The notes below the pieces were generated by a model that saw only the letters and a list, made by a program, of their open reading frames with translations, had not been told where the DNA came from and searched no databases. The position numbers and the translations under genes were made by a program. Shown in pieces: positions 55,945-64,000 of a stretch of DNA of 64,000 nucleotides. Source of the DNA: Calothrix sp. NIES-4105 (GTDB lineage: Bacteria > Cyanobacteriota > Cyanobacteriia > Cyanobacteriales > Nostocaceae); NCBI RefSeq assembly GCF_002368415.1, contig NZ_AP018290.1, positions 7,555,717-7,619,716 on the forward strand, written 5' to 3'. Positions within the stretch are counted from its first letter, which is position 1; every line of letters starts with the position of its first letter.

Positions 55945-55972
55945 GTAGAGACGCGATATATCGCGTCTCTAC
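55945..55972. repeat. 28-bp perfect palindrome, GTAGAGACG family
   Basis: A perfect palindrome with centre CGCGATATATCGCG, between the DUF2795 gene and the end of the substrate-binding gene. It may terminate either. Confidence 0.93.
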
Positions 55973-55992
55973 AACATACTGTTAATGCTGCA

Positions 55993-57528
55993 TTACTCGC
56001 GCGCTAATTTAAAGTGATATTCATTCTTGTTAGAAGGGTCTTTTGCCGTAACTTGGACTAATTTAACCCTGTCTTTAGGTGTACTGCTGATGTCACAATC
56101 AAATTGCAAGGGTTCACCGGATGCAGCAGTAGCTTTAAAATCTTTCCTACAAATTTGTTCTTGGATAGCTTCACGGTCAACGTTACGGTTTTGTGCTTGT
56201 ATACCTCTGAGTGCTTCAATAAATATTTGCGCTGCGTCATAAGAAGTAGCTGTTTGCCAAGCTAAGTCTATCTTTCCACCCCACAGTGATAAGGCATCTT
56301 GATAAAACTTGTCTTGTTCGGTAAGCTGCGTAGCTACTGCCAAAACCATTCCTTCGGCTTTCTCTCCTTGAGCTAAGGTGCTACTTCTATACAGATTACT
56401 AACATCACCTATGAGCTGTACAGGTTTTGCTGGTTTCGGAGGCATTGCGGATATTATATTTAAGGCAACTTCTCTGGAATTAAAGTTGGGTAGTATTAAT
56501 ATCGCTTCGGCGCCTTTGTTAATGACTTTATCTACTTGTTGTTTATCAAAGAATTTTTCATCAAATGCCGATATATCGATGCTGTCAATAACTTCTCTGC
56601 CTTGAGATTTATTTTCAAAGAACTTCATAAAATCTCTTCTTAAATCTTGGCTGTAGGTGATTTCTTTTGAAGAGTCATAAAAGATTGCCACCTTTTTAAT
56701 ATTTCGACGTTCTAGATAATCAGCTAATTTCTTTTCGGCAATTTCTGAATCTGTGTCAGTACGGAATACATAACGTTTACGATTATCAGGATTCAATGCA
56801 TAGTCGCTTCTATTTAGGTCAGAAGAAATGCCAGTTGTGGCAATAAATACAAGCTTCTCTTTGGCATATAGCGGCGCCGCAATTTTGCTAACGGGAGTTA
56901 AACGATGACCCATTACACCAATAATATTTTTATCGCTGATTAACTGTCTTGCAACGGTTGCAGCATTATCTCTATTATCATTATCATCAACAATTAATAA
57001 CTTAATGCGCTTCCCATTGATTCTTTTGTCAGGTAGATTAATTTCTTCTTGTGCTTGTGCAAACCCGCGTAACATTTCTAACGCATTCGCCGGGTGTCTA
57101 TTGGCGCCACCTCTGCTAAAATTATTCTGGGGGATAGCTGGAACAGCAACAGCAATTGTATATGCCTCCTCGGCACCAATTTTAGCATTATTTAAATAAA
57201 TCCGTGTTTCTGGGGCATTTCGCTGTATCTTCAAAGCTTCTTCAAAATATTTCACAGCTTCGCTATATTTTTTATCCGCCATTGCTTTGACACCCTTTTC
57301 TTTCGCACTTTGGAAAGAAGGATTATCATATGGAAATTCCCGTTTTAATAAAATTTTATCACCAATACTAATCCGCACATCAGAATTAGCAGTTTCTGAC
57401 GCACTACCCCCATTAGATGTGTTTGTAGGAGATGTGAGATTTTTCAAACTCCAAAATCCAATACCTAAAATTAAAGATGCAATTGCAATAGCTAAATTCA
57501 GCTTGATAAAATCTTTATTATGTTGCAT
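55993..57528 (-). CDS. Membrane-anchored ABC-type substrate-binding protein with TPR-like segment
   Basis: The 511-residue protein has an N-terminal membrane anchor (LNLAIAIASLILGIGFWSL). A ~40-residue helical TPR-like pair follows (AMADKKYSEAVKYFEEALKI). The rest resembles branched-chain amino-acid binding receptors (IKLLIVDDNDNRDNAATVARQL, IGVMGHRLTPVSKIAAPLYA, FVFRTDTDSE-like segment). It starts 8 bp after the kinase gene, with AGGAG inside the kinase stop, so the two are coupled. It may act as a ligand sensor for the kinases rather than a transporter subunit, since no permease is near. Confidence 0.82.
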   Translation of the reverse strand: MQHNKDFIKLNLAIAIASLILGIGFWSLKNLTSPTNTSNGGSASETANSDVRISIGDKILLKREFPYDNPSFQSAKEKGVKAMADKKYSEAVKYFEEALKIQRNAPETRIYLNNAKIGAEEAYTIAVAVPAIPQNNFSRGGANRHPANALEMLRGFAQAQEEINLPDKRINGKRIKLLIVDDNDNRDNAATVARQLISDKNIIGVMGHRLTPVSKIAAPLYAKEKLVFIATTGISSDLNRSDYALNPDNRKRYVFRTDTDSEIAEKKLADYLERRNIKKVAIFYDSSKEITYSQDLRRDFMKFFENKSQGREVIDSIDISAFDEKFFDKQQVDKVINKGAEAILILPNFNSREVALNIISAMPPKPAKPVQLIGDVSNLYRSSTLAQGEKAEGMVLAVATQLTEQDKFYQDALSLWGGKIDLAWQTATSYDAAQIFIEALRGIQAQNRNVDREAIQEQICRKDFKATAASGEPLQFDCDISSTPKDRVKLVQVTAKDPSNKNEYHFKLARE

Positions 57529-57536
57529 ATAAACTC

Positions 57537-58889
57537 CTAATGAACAAATGTAAGTAATTGATAAATAAGTTGATATAATCCGATTAAAACAATACTCGAA
57601 ACACCTAGTAAAAAAGCAAAGAAAGCTACTAAAAAATGATTATTAGCTAAATCAAACCCTAAAATTGGAACAGCATTTAATGTAGACAGCGACAGCAACA
57701 CAACTGCAAAAGTGGCGCCAACAATAATCAACAAATGTTTTTTATTTATCATTCGACGATACTGAGCATAAACCAAACCACCTAAAATAATTGCCACTAG
57801 CCCAAGCCCTACACCTGGAATCAAATTATTGAAAAAAACTGCTAATAGCCCAATCTCAAAACCTGTTAAAAAAGGCGCCATTAACCACTCAAAACTCGAA
57901 AAATCAGAGGAGTGTGTTTTCTGTCTTAAAGCAGTAAGTACTTCTTTAGCAGACTGAAACCTTTCAATTGGCTTTTCCTTAAGCATCCGCTCTAGAATCT
58001 TGGCACTTCTTTCACTAATATTAACTGAAGAGCGCCAATTCCAGCTATTTGTATAAGCATCAATAAAATATGTTGGTTGTTTAGCAGTCAACAAAAACAA
58101 GCAACTAGCAGCAAGAGCGTATAAATCAGATGATGGAAAAATCGCACGTCCATCCGTTTGTTCAGGTGGAGCGAAACCAGGTGTATAGACATTGGTAATA
58201 GCTTCAGAACGAATATTAGTTGTAGAGTTTTCAATAGGGTTTTTTGTTCCAACTGCAACTACTTGCTTAACGGCGCCAAAATCAACAAGATATAACTTAC
58301 CGTCTAAAGAGCGCATTATATTAGATGGCTTAATATCGCGATGAATAGAATGATTATTATGTACAAAATCTAATATTTCTAAAACTCCTTGGAGCACCTC
58401 AAGAACTTCAGCCTCTGAGAACTTGCCCTTGCGATGGAGTTCTTGTTCTAAATTTTCACCATCAATATATTGCTGCGCCAAATAAAACAATTCAGTAGGT
58501 AGTTCAGTACTAGGAGGTTCCACGGCAAAAAACGCAAACAACTCTGGAATTTGCGGATGGGCGCCAAGCTTTTCTAAAACTTCAGCTTCACGATGAAATA
58601 ACTGTGTAACCTTCTTAATTTGTTCAGGCTTAAAATTTACAGAAGGCTGCAACTGCTTAACAACACACTCACGCATACCCGGAGTTCGACGGTCACAGCT
58701 CAAAAAAGCGGCGCCAAACCCACCTTGCCCCAACTTTCTCAAGGGTACATAGCGACCATCTAAAATTAACGGCATCCCGCAACTTACACAAAACTTTTGG
58801 GGAACATTTTTAAGGGCAACAACGTTACCTAAATCAGCGAAATAGTTAATCGGTTTTGGGCAGCCAGGACGAGTGCAACAAATATCCAA
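57537..58889 (-). CDS. Zinc-ribbon Ser/Thr protein kinase with membrane tail (copy B)
   Basis: The 450-residue paralogue of the 53896 kinase has Cys motifs ICCTRPGCPKPIN and CVSCGMPL, and the kinase motifs HRDIKPSNIM, LVDFGAVKQ and GFAPPEQ. Four C-terminal membrane helices follow. It starts with TTG after GGAGG. It is the first gene of a two-gene operon with the substrate-binding protein and was probably duplicated together with its upstream region (AGAAGCTTCTGGAGGAT is shared). Confidence 0.93.
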   Translation of the reverse strand: MDICCTRPGCPKPINYFADLGNVVALKNVPQKFCVSCGMPLILDGRYVPLRKLGQGGFGAAFLSCDRRTPGMRECVVKQLQPSVNFKPEQIKKVTQLFHREAEVLEKLGAHPQIPELFAFFAVEPPSTELPTELFYLAQQYIDGENLEQELHRKGKFSEAEVLEVLQGVLEILDFVHNNHSIHRDIKPSNIMRSLDGKLYLVDFGAVKQVVAVGTKNPIENSTTNIRSEAITNVYTPGFAPPEQTDGRAIFPSSDLYALAASCLFLLTAKQPTYFIDAYTNSWNWRSSVNISERSAKILERMLKEKPIERFQSAKEVLTALRQKTHSSDFSSFEWLMAPFLTGFEIGLLAVFFNNLIPGVGLGLVAIILGGLVYAQYRRMINKKHLLIIVGATFAVVLLSLSTLNAVPILGFDLANNHFLVAFFAFLLGVSSIVLIGLYQLIYQLLTFVH

Positions 58890-59164
58890 ACTATCCTCCA
58901 GAAGCTTCTATGGTGTGTAACTATATACTGCTCCTACTTATGCATCTACTCATCAACATACTTCAGAACAATATTAACTACGCTAAAACTCACCATAACT
59001 ATTCATAAATTTACTTATCTTAATATATATTCACACCTCTTAACATTAAAACACAACACGTAGTACTCAAGCAATATATAATTACCATAATAAAGTATAG
59101 GGAAATACAAAGTTTTGAAATTCTTGTTTATTAACTGAATTTAGTAAATATTTAGTAAATAAGT

Positions 59165-60022
59165 ATGAAATTCGCACACGCAACAACCGTTGATTTTCCA
59201 AGCTTTGAGAACAAACCTTTAAACCCTGGTTTATGCGAACCAAGAAAAGTTAACTTCCAGTTTAATAACATCCCAAAGCTTTGGTTAAATAATAGTTCTG
59301 TCCTAACTCATTTTTTTAATGCGATGAATTTATTTCTACCTGCATTTGAATCATTTATGGTGCGGGTAATGAAAAATCAACTACCTTGTATTAAAAATAC
59401 AGAACTAGAGCTACCAATTCGCGGTTTTATTAAACAGGAAGCAACTCACGGGCAAACGCATCAAAAGTATAACAAAACACTTCAAGCTCAAGGTTACAAA
59501 TTTAGAACAGCATTAAAAATAACAGATTTTTTCTTTACCGAAGTATTAGAAAAATATTTAAGTACTACAATGTGTCTAGCTTTAATTGCAGGTTTTGAGA
59601 ACATAGCATCAATAATTTCTTATGTTGGTCTGAAATCTAATATGCTTGCAACTGCTGACCCTACTATGCGTTCATTGTGGGAATGGCACTTTGCCGAAGA
59701 AATTGAACATAGCGGATTAGCGTTAAAATTTTTAAATCATCTAGATAATCGCTACTGGATGCGTGCATTAGGAGGTTTATTAGGGGCTGCAATCGTTGTT
59801 GTACTTCTTGTATTTGGGATGATATTGTTAATATTACAAGACACAAATTTTGCTAATAAGAAAACATTTGATGATTTGAGGAAATTCTTATTTACAGAAT
59901 ACAAGTTTATTCCATTAATGTTTAAAGGAGTAATTCCATATTTTAAATTTAAATTCTATCCAGAATTAGAAGATTTATATCAGTATGCAGAAAAAGTTTT
60001 TCCGTATTCTCAAACTAATTGA
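59165..60022 (+). CDS. Metal-dependent hydrolase / diiron-type membrane-associated protein
   Basis: The 285-residue protein resembles the metal-dependent hydrolase family PF10118. It has FIKQEATHGQTHQKY (E-x2-H) and WHFAEEIEHSGLALKF (E-x2-H) as paired metal-ligand motifs. A hydrophobic helix (LLGAAIVVVLLVFGMILLI) follows. The ligand pattern also fits a ferritin-like oxidase, so hydrolase versus oxygenase is unsettled. It is outside, but reminiscent of, the diiron genes at 14-16 kb. Confidence 0.7.
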   Translation: MKFAHATTVDFPSFENKPLNPGLCEPRKVNFQFNNIPKLWLNNSSVLTHFFNAMNLFLPAFESFMVRVMKNQLPCIKNTELELPIRGFIKQEATHGQTHQKYNKTLQAQGYKFRTALKITDFFFTEVLEKYLSTTMCLALIAGFENIASIISYVGLKSNMLATADPTMRSLWEWHFAEEIEHSGLALKFLNHLDNRYWMRALGGLLGAAIVVVLLVFGMILLILQDTNFANKKTFDDLRKFLFTEYKFIPLMFKGVIPYFKFKFYPELEDLYQYAEKVFPYSQTN

Positions 60023-60124
60023 GCGCTCTGGAAGGCGCCTATTTTTACATGAAGAAAGTCTCTGAGCAAAAAGCTTAGAGACAATGCGGCATGAATATTA
60101 GAGGTAATTCAAAACTTTAAACAA

Positions 60125-60464
60125 CTAGGTATTGGAATTAAAAAGCTGTTGTTTCTGAGTTTTAGAAGCCTGCATAATTTGTTGTACTTGGCTTTGTTGT
60201 TCAGACGAAAGATTTAAGTTACTGAGAGCCGCGCGCATTCTTTGACCAGAAGCCATCGCAGTTTGTAACTGCTGTTGCTGTTCAGGTGTCAAAACTGCTG
60301 AAACTTCTTGTAAAGTATTGCGTTGAATCTGTTGTAATTGAGATTGTTGCTGTGGTGGAGCGCTGTTGGTTTGTTTTTTGACCACCAGGACAAGCAAACG
60401 CCGCAACAGGAAGACCCACAGCAAACATGGCGCCAGCTAACACAGGTAAAAATTTCCTCTTCAT
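60125..60464 (-). pseudogene. Spy/CpxP-like periplasmic protein gene with a frameshift
   Basis: The gene starts at ATG 60464 after GGAG. It encodes a signal peptide (FLPVLAGAMFAVGLPVAAFA) and CPGGQK. The remainder (VLTPEQQQQLQTAMASGQR, LSSEQQSQVQQIMQ) lies in another frame. Deleting one base from the run of six T (60374-60379; A on the coding strand) gives a 112-residue protein, CPGGQKQTNSAPPQQQ and onward. It may be a recent mutation, a sequencing error or a slippery-site gene. The restored protein resembles small periplasmic chaperones of the Spy/CpxP type. Confidence 0.75.
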
Positions 60465-60538
60465 CGATGACTCCTGAAAAACTAGAACAGGTTGATGATT
60501 ATTACTGTGCAAAAGAATAATGACAATAAAATGTCAAA

Positions 60539-60567
60539 CTAACTAAATTTACAAATAATTCCGGCGC
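60539..60567. repeat. 29-bp direct repeat (copy 1)
   Basis: Begins CTAACTAAATTTACAAATAA and is identical to 62997-63025. The copies flank the Mrr/antitoxin/XRE/XisI block, 2.4 kb apart. Confidence 0.92.
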
Positions 60568-60668
60568 CAATCCTTAAAACATTTGTATTAATCTCATTCA
60601 AGAAAAATTGTTAAATTTATCCGCTATATTGTTTATTTTTATACTATATAAGCGTTTACAAGTCAAAA

Positions 60669-61547
60669 ATGAATAAACAAAAATTTGTCAGATATTTCTC
60701 TCCAGTGATAGAAGCACTACATGAATTAGGAGGTTCTGGGCGCCCATCAGAAGTAAGAGAATATATAGCAAAAAAACTAAATATATCCGACCAAGAAAGA
60801 ACAGAACTACTAAAAGGCGGCGCCTCACGTTTTGATAATCAAGTATCGTGGGCAAGATTTTATTTAGTCAAAGCAGGTTTAATGGACTCGTCGAAACGTG
60901 GAGTATGGAGTTTAAGCGATAAAGGAAGAGCCATTAGAACTTTAACATTCGACGAAGCATTAACTATATGTAAACAAGTTCAAGCAGAAGCGCAAAGCGA
61001 GAAGGGAACTACAACCGAGCTTCTACCAGCAGACGAAACAGCAGAAGAAACCATCGCTCCCGACGATAAAGGAGTCAGCGATAGTTCCTCACACCGTAAA
61101 AAGCTGCTTGAAATAATGTTATCCTTACCACCAGCAGGTTTTGAGCGCTTATGTCAAAGACTTTTAAGAGAATCCGGTTTTGAGCAAGTAGAGGTAACAG
61201 GACGTTCAGGAGATGGGGGAATAGATGGACATGGAATATTACAAGTAAACCCATTTGTAAGTTTCAAAGTACTGTTTCAGTGTAAAAGGTATTCTGGATC
61301 AGTATCATCATCTCAAGTTCGAGATTTTCGTGGTGCGATGATGGGCAGAGCAGATAAAGGCATTATCATTACTACAGGAACCTTTACACCAGACGCAAAA
61401 AAAGAAGCAGTACGAGACGGTGTACCACCTATCGAACTAGTTCATGGAGAAAAGTTACTCGATATGTTCGAGAACCTAGAACTAGGATTATTACCCAGAA
61501 AAACATTTGATGTAGATACTCATTTTTTCAGAGAGTTCCAAGTTTAA
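60669..61547 (+). CDS. mrr: Mrr-type restriction endonuclease
   Basis: The 292-residue protein has an N-terminal winged-helix Mrr_N domain (residues ~5-90, GGSGRPSEVREYIAKKL, WARFYLVKAGLM) and an acidic linker. The Mrr catalytic domain carries VTGRSGDGGIDG and FQCKRY as the D...QxK nuclease site, plus KGIIITTGTFT. Mrr cuts modified DNA. Length and motifs are intact. It begins a defence-type neighbourhood. Confidence 0.92.
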   Translation: MNKQKFVRYFSPVIEALHELGGSGRPSEVREYIAKKLNISDQERTELLKGGASRFDNQVSWARFYLVKAGLMDSSKRGVWSLSDKGRAIRTLTFDEALTICKQVQAEAQSEKGTTTELLPADETAEETIAPDDKGVSDSSSHRKKLLEIMLSLPPAGFERLCQRLLRESGFEQVEVTGRSGDGGIDGHGILQVNPFVSFKVLFQCKRYSGSVSSSQVRDFRGAMMGRADKGIIITTGTFTPDAKKEAVRDGVPPIELVHGEKLLDMFENLELGLLPRKTFDVDTHFFREFQV

Positions 61548-61589
61548 CCTTCTTCTTTAAACAGCAGTATTGATACAGAAGCGCGCGTT

Positions 61590-61877
61590 TCAGTCGAGTT
61601 CGTCTAAAATATCCAAAACTTCCTGCTCTACAGCACGACTTCGCAAAATATCTAACACAGCAAAATCATTAAATCCCAACCTTCTCGCAACTTCCGAAGC
61701 TGAAATTCCCCGTTCTCCTGCTTGAGTACGCTTAAGAGAATCAACTAATTGTTGCTTTACTTCAGGTTTAACTTGCTTACCTTCGTCAGAGTCAGTTAAC
61801 AAAGATTGAATTGTCTTTATTACAGTTTCTTGGATAATCAGCTTCAGTTCTTCAACAGTCAGGTCTTTTACTTGCAT
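61590..61877 (-). CDS. Antitoxin-like small protein
   Basis: The 95-residue protein begins MQVKDLTVEELKLIIQETV and continues with LLTDSDEGKQVKP and ERGISASEVARRLGF. This matches a family of cyanobacterial antitoxin-like proteins, with a helix-rich N-terminus and a short helix-turn-helix-like end. No toxin gene is adjacent. A fragment of a second copy lies at 62936-62995. Confidence 0.6.
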   Translation of the reverse strand: MQVKDLTVEELKLIIQETVIKTIQSLLTDSDEGKQVKPEVKQQLVDSLKRTQAGERGISASEVARRLGFNDFAVLDILRSRAVEQEVLDILDELD

Positions 61878-61953
61878 AAATCAACTACGTAGGTAGGGCT
61901 ATGCCTCACATACCAAAGTCCTAATAAGCAACCAAGGTCTTGACGAGCAATAC

Positions 61954-62481
61954 TTAAATAGTACTACTTACTTCCTCACTTTTATTCTTAACAGCAGAAA
62001 ATAACTCTTCTTTAGTCACAGGTGTTCTTCTCAAAGTATCCAAAGGTAATAAAAACTCACCCGTTTGAATTTGAATATCTAACGCATCAATTACATATCT
62101 CACATCGAGAAAACTGGCTGATGCATAATCATCATCTTCATATTGCTTAATTTTTTCTACTGGCAAACCAGTCAAATCAGCCAGTTCTTTTTGACTAAGT
62201 TTAGCCGCCATACGCGCTTTAATAAGGATTTGCGCTAAATAATCAATATCATCCAACCTCAACACAATTGGTGTCTGACCATCGTGAGATGTTAGTAATT
62301 CATATTCAGCAATTTCAGCTTGCAAAGCCATTAAATGAGATTTTTTTACATCGATATCAAGCTGCCAACCTTCAGGGTCTTTTTGCTTAAAAGCTTCATC
62401 CTTCTCTATTACAGCTATAGAATATTTAAACCTCCTTGCACAATCTTTACTATACTCATACTGCTTTTCATTTTTAATCAT
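61954..62481 (-). CDS. XRE-family regulator / HigA-like antitoxin
   Basis: The 175-residue protein has an N-terminal helical half and a helix-turn-helix (LSQKELADLTGLPVEKIKQYE) near residues 100-125. It ends in LDVRYVIDALDIQI, typical of XRE/HigA-type antitoxins. The N-terminal half is long for HigA. No toxin is directly adjacent; the nearest neighbours are the antitoxin-like gene and XisI. Confidence 0.72.
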   Translation of the reverse strand: MIKNEKQYEYSKDCARRFKYSIAVIEKDEAFKQKDPEGWQLDIDVKKSHLMALQAEIAEYELLTSHDGQTPIVLRLDDIDYLAQILIKARMAAKLSQKELADLTGLPVEKIKQYEDDDYASASFLDVRYVIDALDIQIQTGEFLLPLDTLRRTPVTKEELFSAVKNKSEEVSSTI

Positions 62482-62506
62482 GGCGCCACCTCAAATTCAT
62501 CCAACA

Positions 62507-62842
62507 TCAACCCACCGCAAACCCCGTATATTGTCTAACAAATGGTTCATGAAAAGTCAAAACAATATCTTCTTTTGGAACTCCCAACCTAACTAACTCC
62601 GACGCCATCCCAACCTCAGTTCCATCATGTTGAATCCAAATTTTTCCATCAATTATATCTAAATGTAAAACACACCCGTACATCCGGCGCCTCGAAACCC
62701 ACCCAGCATAAACCACTTGATAATGGTCACGTACAGTATCAAAAACTAATTCTGATCTAACCTCACTATCAGAAGAACATTCATTAACGTAATCGGTTAA
62801 CACTTGTTGAATATATGCTCGGTATAACTCTATCTTTTCCAT
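62507..62842 (-). CDS. xisI: XisI-family protein (fdxN-element excision controlling factor type)
   Basis: The 111-residue protein starts at ATG 62842 after AGGAG. It has MEKIELYRAYIQQVLTDYV, YQVVYAGWVSRRRMYGCVLH and the ending FHEPFVRQYTGFAVG. XisI homologues are abundant in heterocystous cyanobacteria, usually paired with XisH. Here no xisH gene is found upstream; only a repeat-scrambled fragment precedes it, so it is an orphan. Confidence 0.88.
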   Translation of the reverse strand: MEKIELYRAYIQQVLTDYVNECSSDSEVRSELVFDTVRDHYQVVYAGWVSRRRMYGCVLHLDIIDGKIWIQHDGTEVGMASELVRLGVPKEDIVLTFHEPFVRQYTGFAVG

Positions 62843-62935
62843 TCTAAAATCTCCTAAACCCGTAATTACTTCGGGTGTAAATCCAACCTGATAACCCATT
62901 ACCAATCTAACCCTAGTCTTAGAGCAACTTCCTCC

Positions 62936-62995
62936 CGCTGAAATTCCCCGTTCTCCTGCTTGAGCGCGCTTAAGAGAATCAACTAGTTGTTTCAC
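62936..62995 (-). pseudogene. Fragment of an antitoxin-like gene
   Basis: VKQLVDSLKRAQAGERGISA nearly matches residues 40-61 of the antitoxin-like protein at 61590. The DNA is almost identical over ~58 bp (62941-62998 versus 61699-61756). It is truncated on both sides and adjoins the 29-bp repeat at 62997. Confidence 0.8.
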
Positions 62996-62996
62996 T

Positions 62997-63025
62997 CTAA
63001 CTAAATTTACAAATAATTCCGGCGC
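62997..63025. repeat. 29-bp direct repeat (copy 2)
   Basis: Identical to 60539-60567. It joins the antitoxin fragment to the end of the Excalibur gene. Confidence 0.92.
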
Positions 63026-63054
63026 GAATATATATATAGCATATAGGAATATCA

Positions 63055-63834
63055 TTAATTTGCCTCGCAAGCAATTCCATCTTTATCCCGGTCTAATCTA
63101 CTAGCCCAAGGGTTCATTAATACGTCGATATTTTTAATACCCTGCGCTTTTAAGTCTTTACAATTGCCCGACTGCACCGAAACAACGCTATTTTTAACTG
63201 ATGCGCTTCGAGTAGGCGCCAACTTGGTTTGAGTTTTAGATTGTTGCTTAAATGCAATACTACAATTCGCCTCTCGGTATTGAGCAACTAAATCATTAGC
63301 TTGTGCTTGGTTTTCGGCAATCGTTTGTCTTACTGCTTGATAAAATTGTCTTAAGGTAAGTTTTTTTACAGCTTTTGGACTATCGGAAGCTATCACCATT
63401 GCCATTACTTGAGCTTTATACTCCTTATCTACGGTGCCACAGCCAATGTTTTTACGAATATTAGCAACAAGTTTGGTGGGAGAAACAAAGGTATTCTGAG
63501 GTTGATAGACTACAACGCGCTTCAGAGCGTCTGAGCTTCTCTCTATTATAGTTTCTCGACGTTTAATAGCAGTCGGCGCCACAGATAATGATTTAGAAGT
63601 AGTCGTTTTAATTGGTTTTACTGGTTCTGGTTCTGCTTGAATTGTTTCGTGGGATGAATTTTCAGATATATCTATATTAGAAACAGTAGTTTCAATAGGC
63701 GCCGACTCTGTTGTTGTTTCCTTCACTGCAACCGCTACAGGTTTTTGTACTGATGTTTGACTTATTTCTCTGTCTGGCGCCGAGCATCCAACTGTAACAA
63801 CTGCGAGTAATGATAAAAGTACTATTCTGTTCAT
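63055..63834 (-). CDS. Lipoprotein with Excalibur calcium-binding-like domain
   Basis: The 259-residue protein starts at ATG 63834 with a lipoprotein signal (IVLLSLLAVVTVGC, lipobox Cys18). A Ser/Thr/Glu-rich linker follows, then a helical domain (KAVKKLTLRQFYQAVRQTIAENQ). A final Excalibur motif with D-x-D-x-DG-x2-CE (DRDKDGIACE) completes it. It is probably an envelope-bound protein of unknown role. The upstream TTG at 63876 is an unlikely start. Confidence 0.85.
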   Translation of the reverse strand: MNRIVLLSLLAVVTVGCSAPDREISQTSVQKPVAVAVKETTTESAPIETTVSNIDISENSSHETIQAEPEPVKPIKTTTSKSLSVAPTAIKRRETIIERSSDALKRVVVYQPQNTFVSPTKLVANIRKNIGCGTVDKEYKAQVMAMVIASDSPKAVKKLTLRQFYQAVRQTIAENQAQANDLVAQYREANCSIAFKQQSKTQTKLAPTRSASVKNSVVSVQSGNCKDLKAQGIKNIDVLMNPWASRLDRDKDGIACEAN

Positions 63835-63964
63835 CGTGCAAGTCTCTGATTCAATAACTGAAAGTACTTTACGCAATTCAGTATATCTACTCAGGACAAT
63901 TTACTGGAAATAATTTATAGAATTTATATGTACGTTTATGGTGCCTAGGAACCTTTAGTAGATG

Positions 63965-64000
63965 GTGCCGATGAATTACATATTTCTCGGTTTCGGCACC
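63965..64000. repeat. Inverted repeat GGTGCCGA/TCGGCACC at the right edge
   Basis: 8-bp perfect arms with a ~20-bp loop, cut by the window end. It could be a terminator or dispersed hairpin. Confidence 0.6.

Overview
The window is chromosomal DNA of a cyanobacterium, most likely a filamentous heterocystous type (Nostocales-like). The evidence is the gene families: a XisI protein, zinc-ribbon Ser/Thr kinases, DUF1565 beta-helix and SLH proteins, a long two-domain ThiE, and smc followed by a PRC-barrel gene. Intergenic DNA is A+T-rich and full of short palindromic repeats. The 6-bp palindrome GGCGCC occurs about 110 times by eye, while the usual cyanobacterial HIP1 octamer GCGATCGC was not found. 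No rRNA, tRNA, CRISPR array or complete insertion sequence was recognised.

Layout. 0-12 kb: a partial PIG-V-like mannosyltransferase, dnaG, an amidase/glucosaminidase cell-wall enzyme, sbcC converging on a CBS-domain gene, an orphan recombinase domain, and a PAS histidine kinase. 12.4-22 kb: a one-directional cluster encoding a putative acyltransferase, three Rieske oxygenases, a ferritin-like diiron protein, an AurF-like diiron oxygenase, a 2Fe-2S ferredoxin, a membrane fatty-acid/sterol hydroxylase, a hexapeptide acyltransferase and a GH3-type acyl-amide synthetase. This looks like an undescribed oxidative biosynthetic pathway. 22-24 kb: an ImmA/IrrE-like metallopeptidase and a PIN-like partner. 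24-29 kb: smc and a PRC-barrel gene. 29-35 kb: a repeat-rich accessory zone with two genes broken by repeats, three tandem nuclease-like paralogues, a 33-residue membrane peptide with a strong terminator, a nucleotidyltransferase and a candidate toxin-immunity pair.

35-64 kb: thiS-thiE; two DUF1565 beta-helix proteins, one with a SPOR-like tail and one with SLH modules; a Gld-type ABC exporter operon; an M41-like membrane peptidase without an AAA domain; a diguanylate cyclase; a copper-chaperone-like HMA protein; alaS; two paralogous membrane Ser/Thr kinases flanking a substrate-binding protein; a diiron-type hydrolase; a frameshifted Spy-like gene; and a second defence-type zone (Mrr endonuclease, antitoxin-like protein, XRE regulator, XisI). 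The window ends with an Excalibur-domain lipoprotein.

The strongest signals are the Rieske/diiron/GH3 cluster and the activity of short palindromic repeats. These repeats supply stop codons, interrupt genes, and in one case encode ten in-frame residues inside Smc. Functions are assigned by recognising motifs in the translated sequence; no database search was run.
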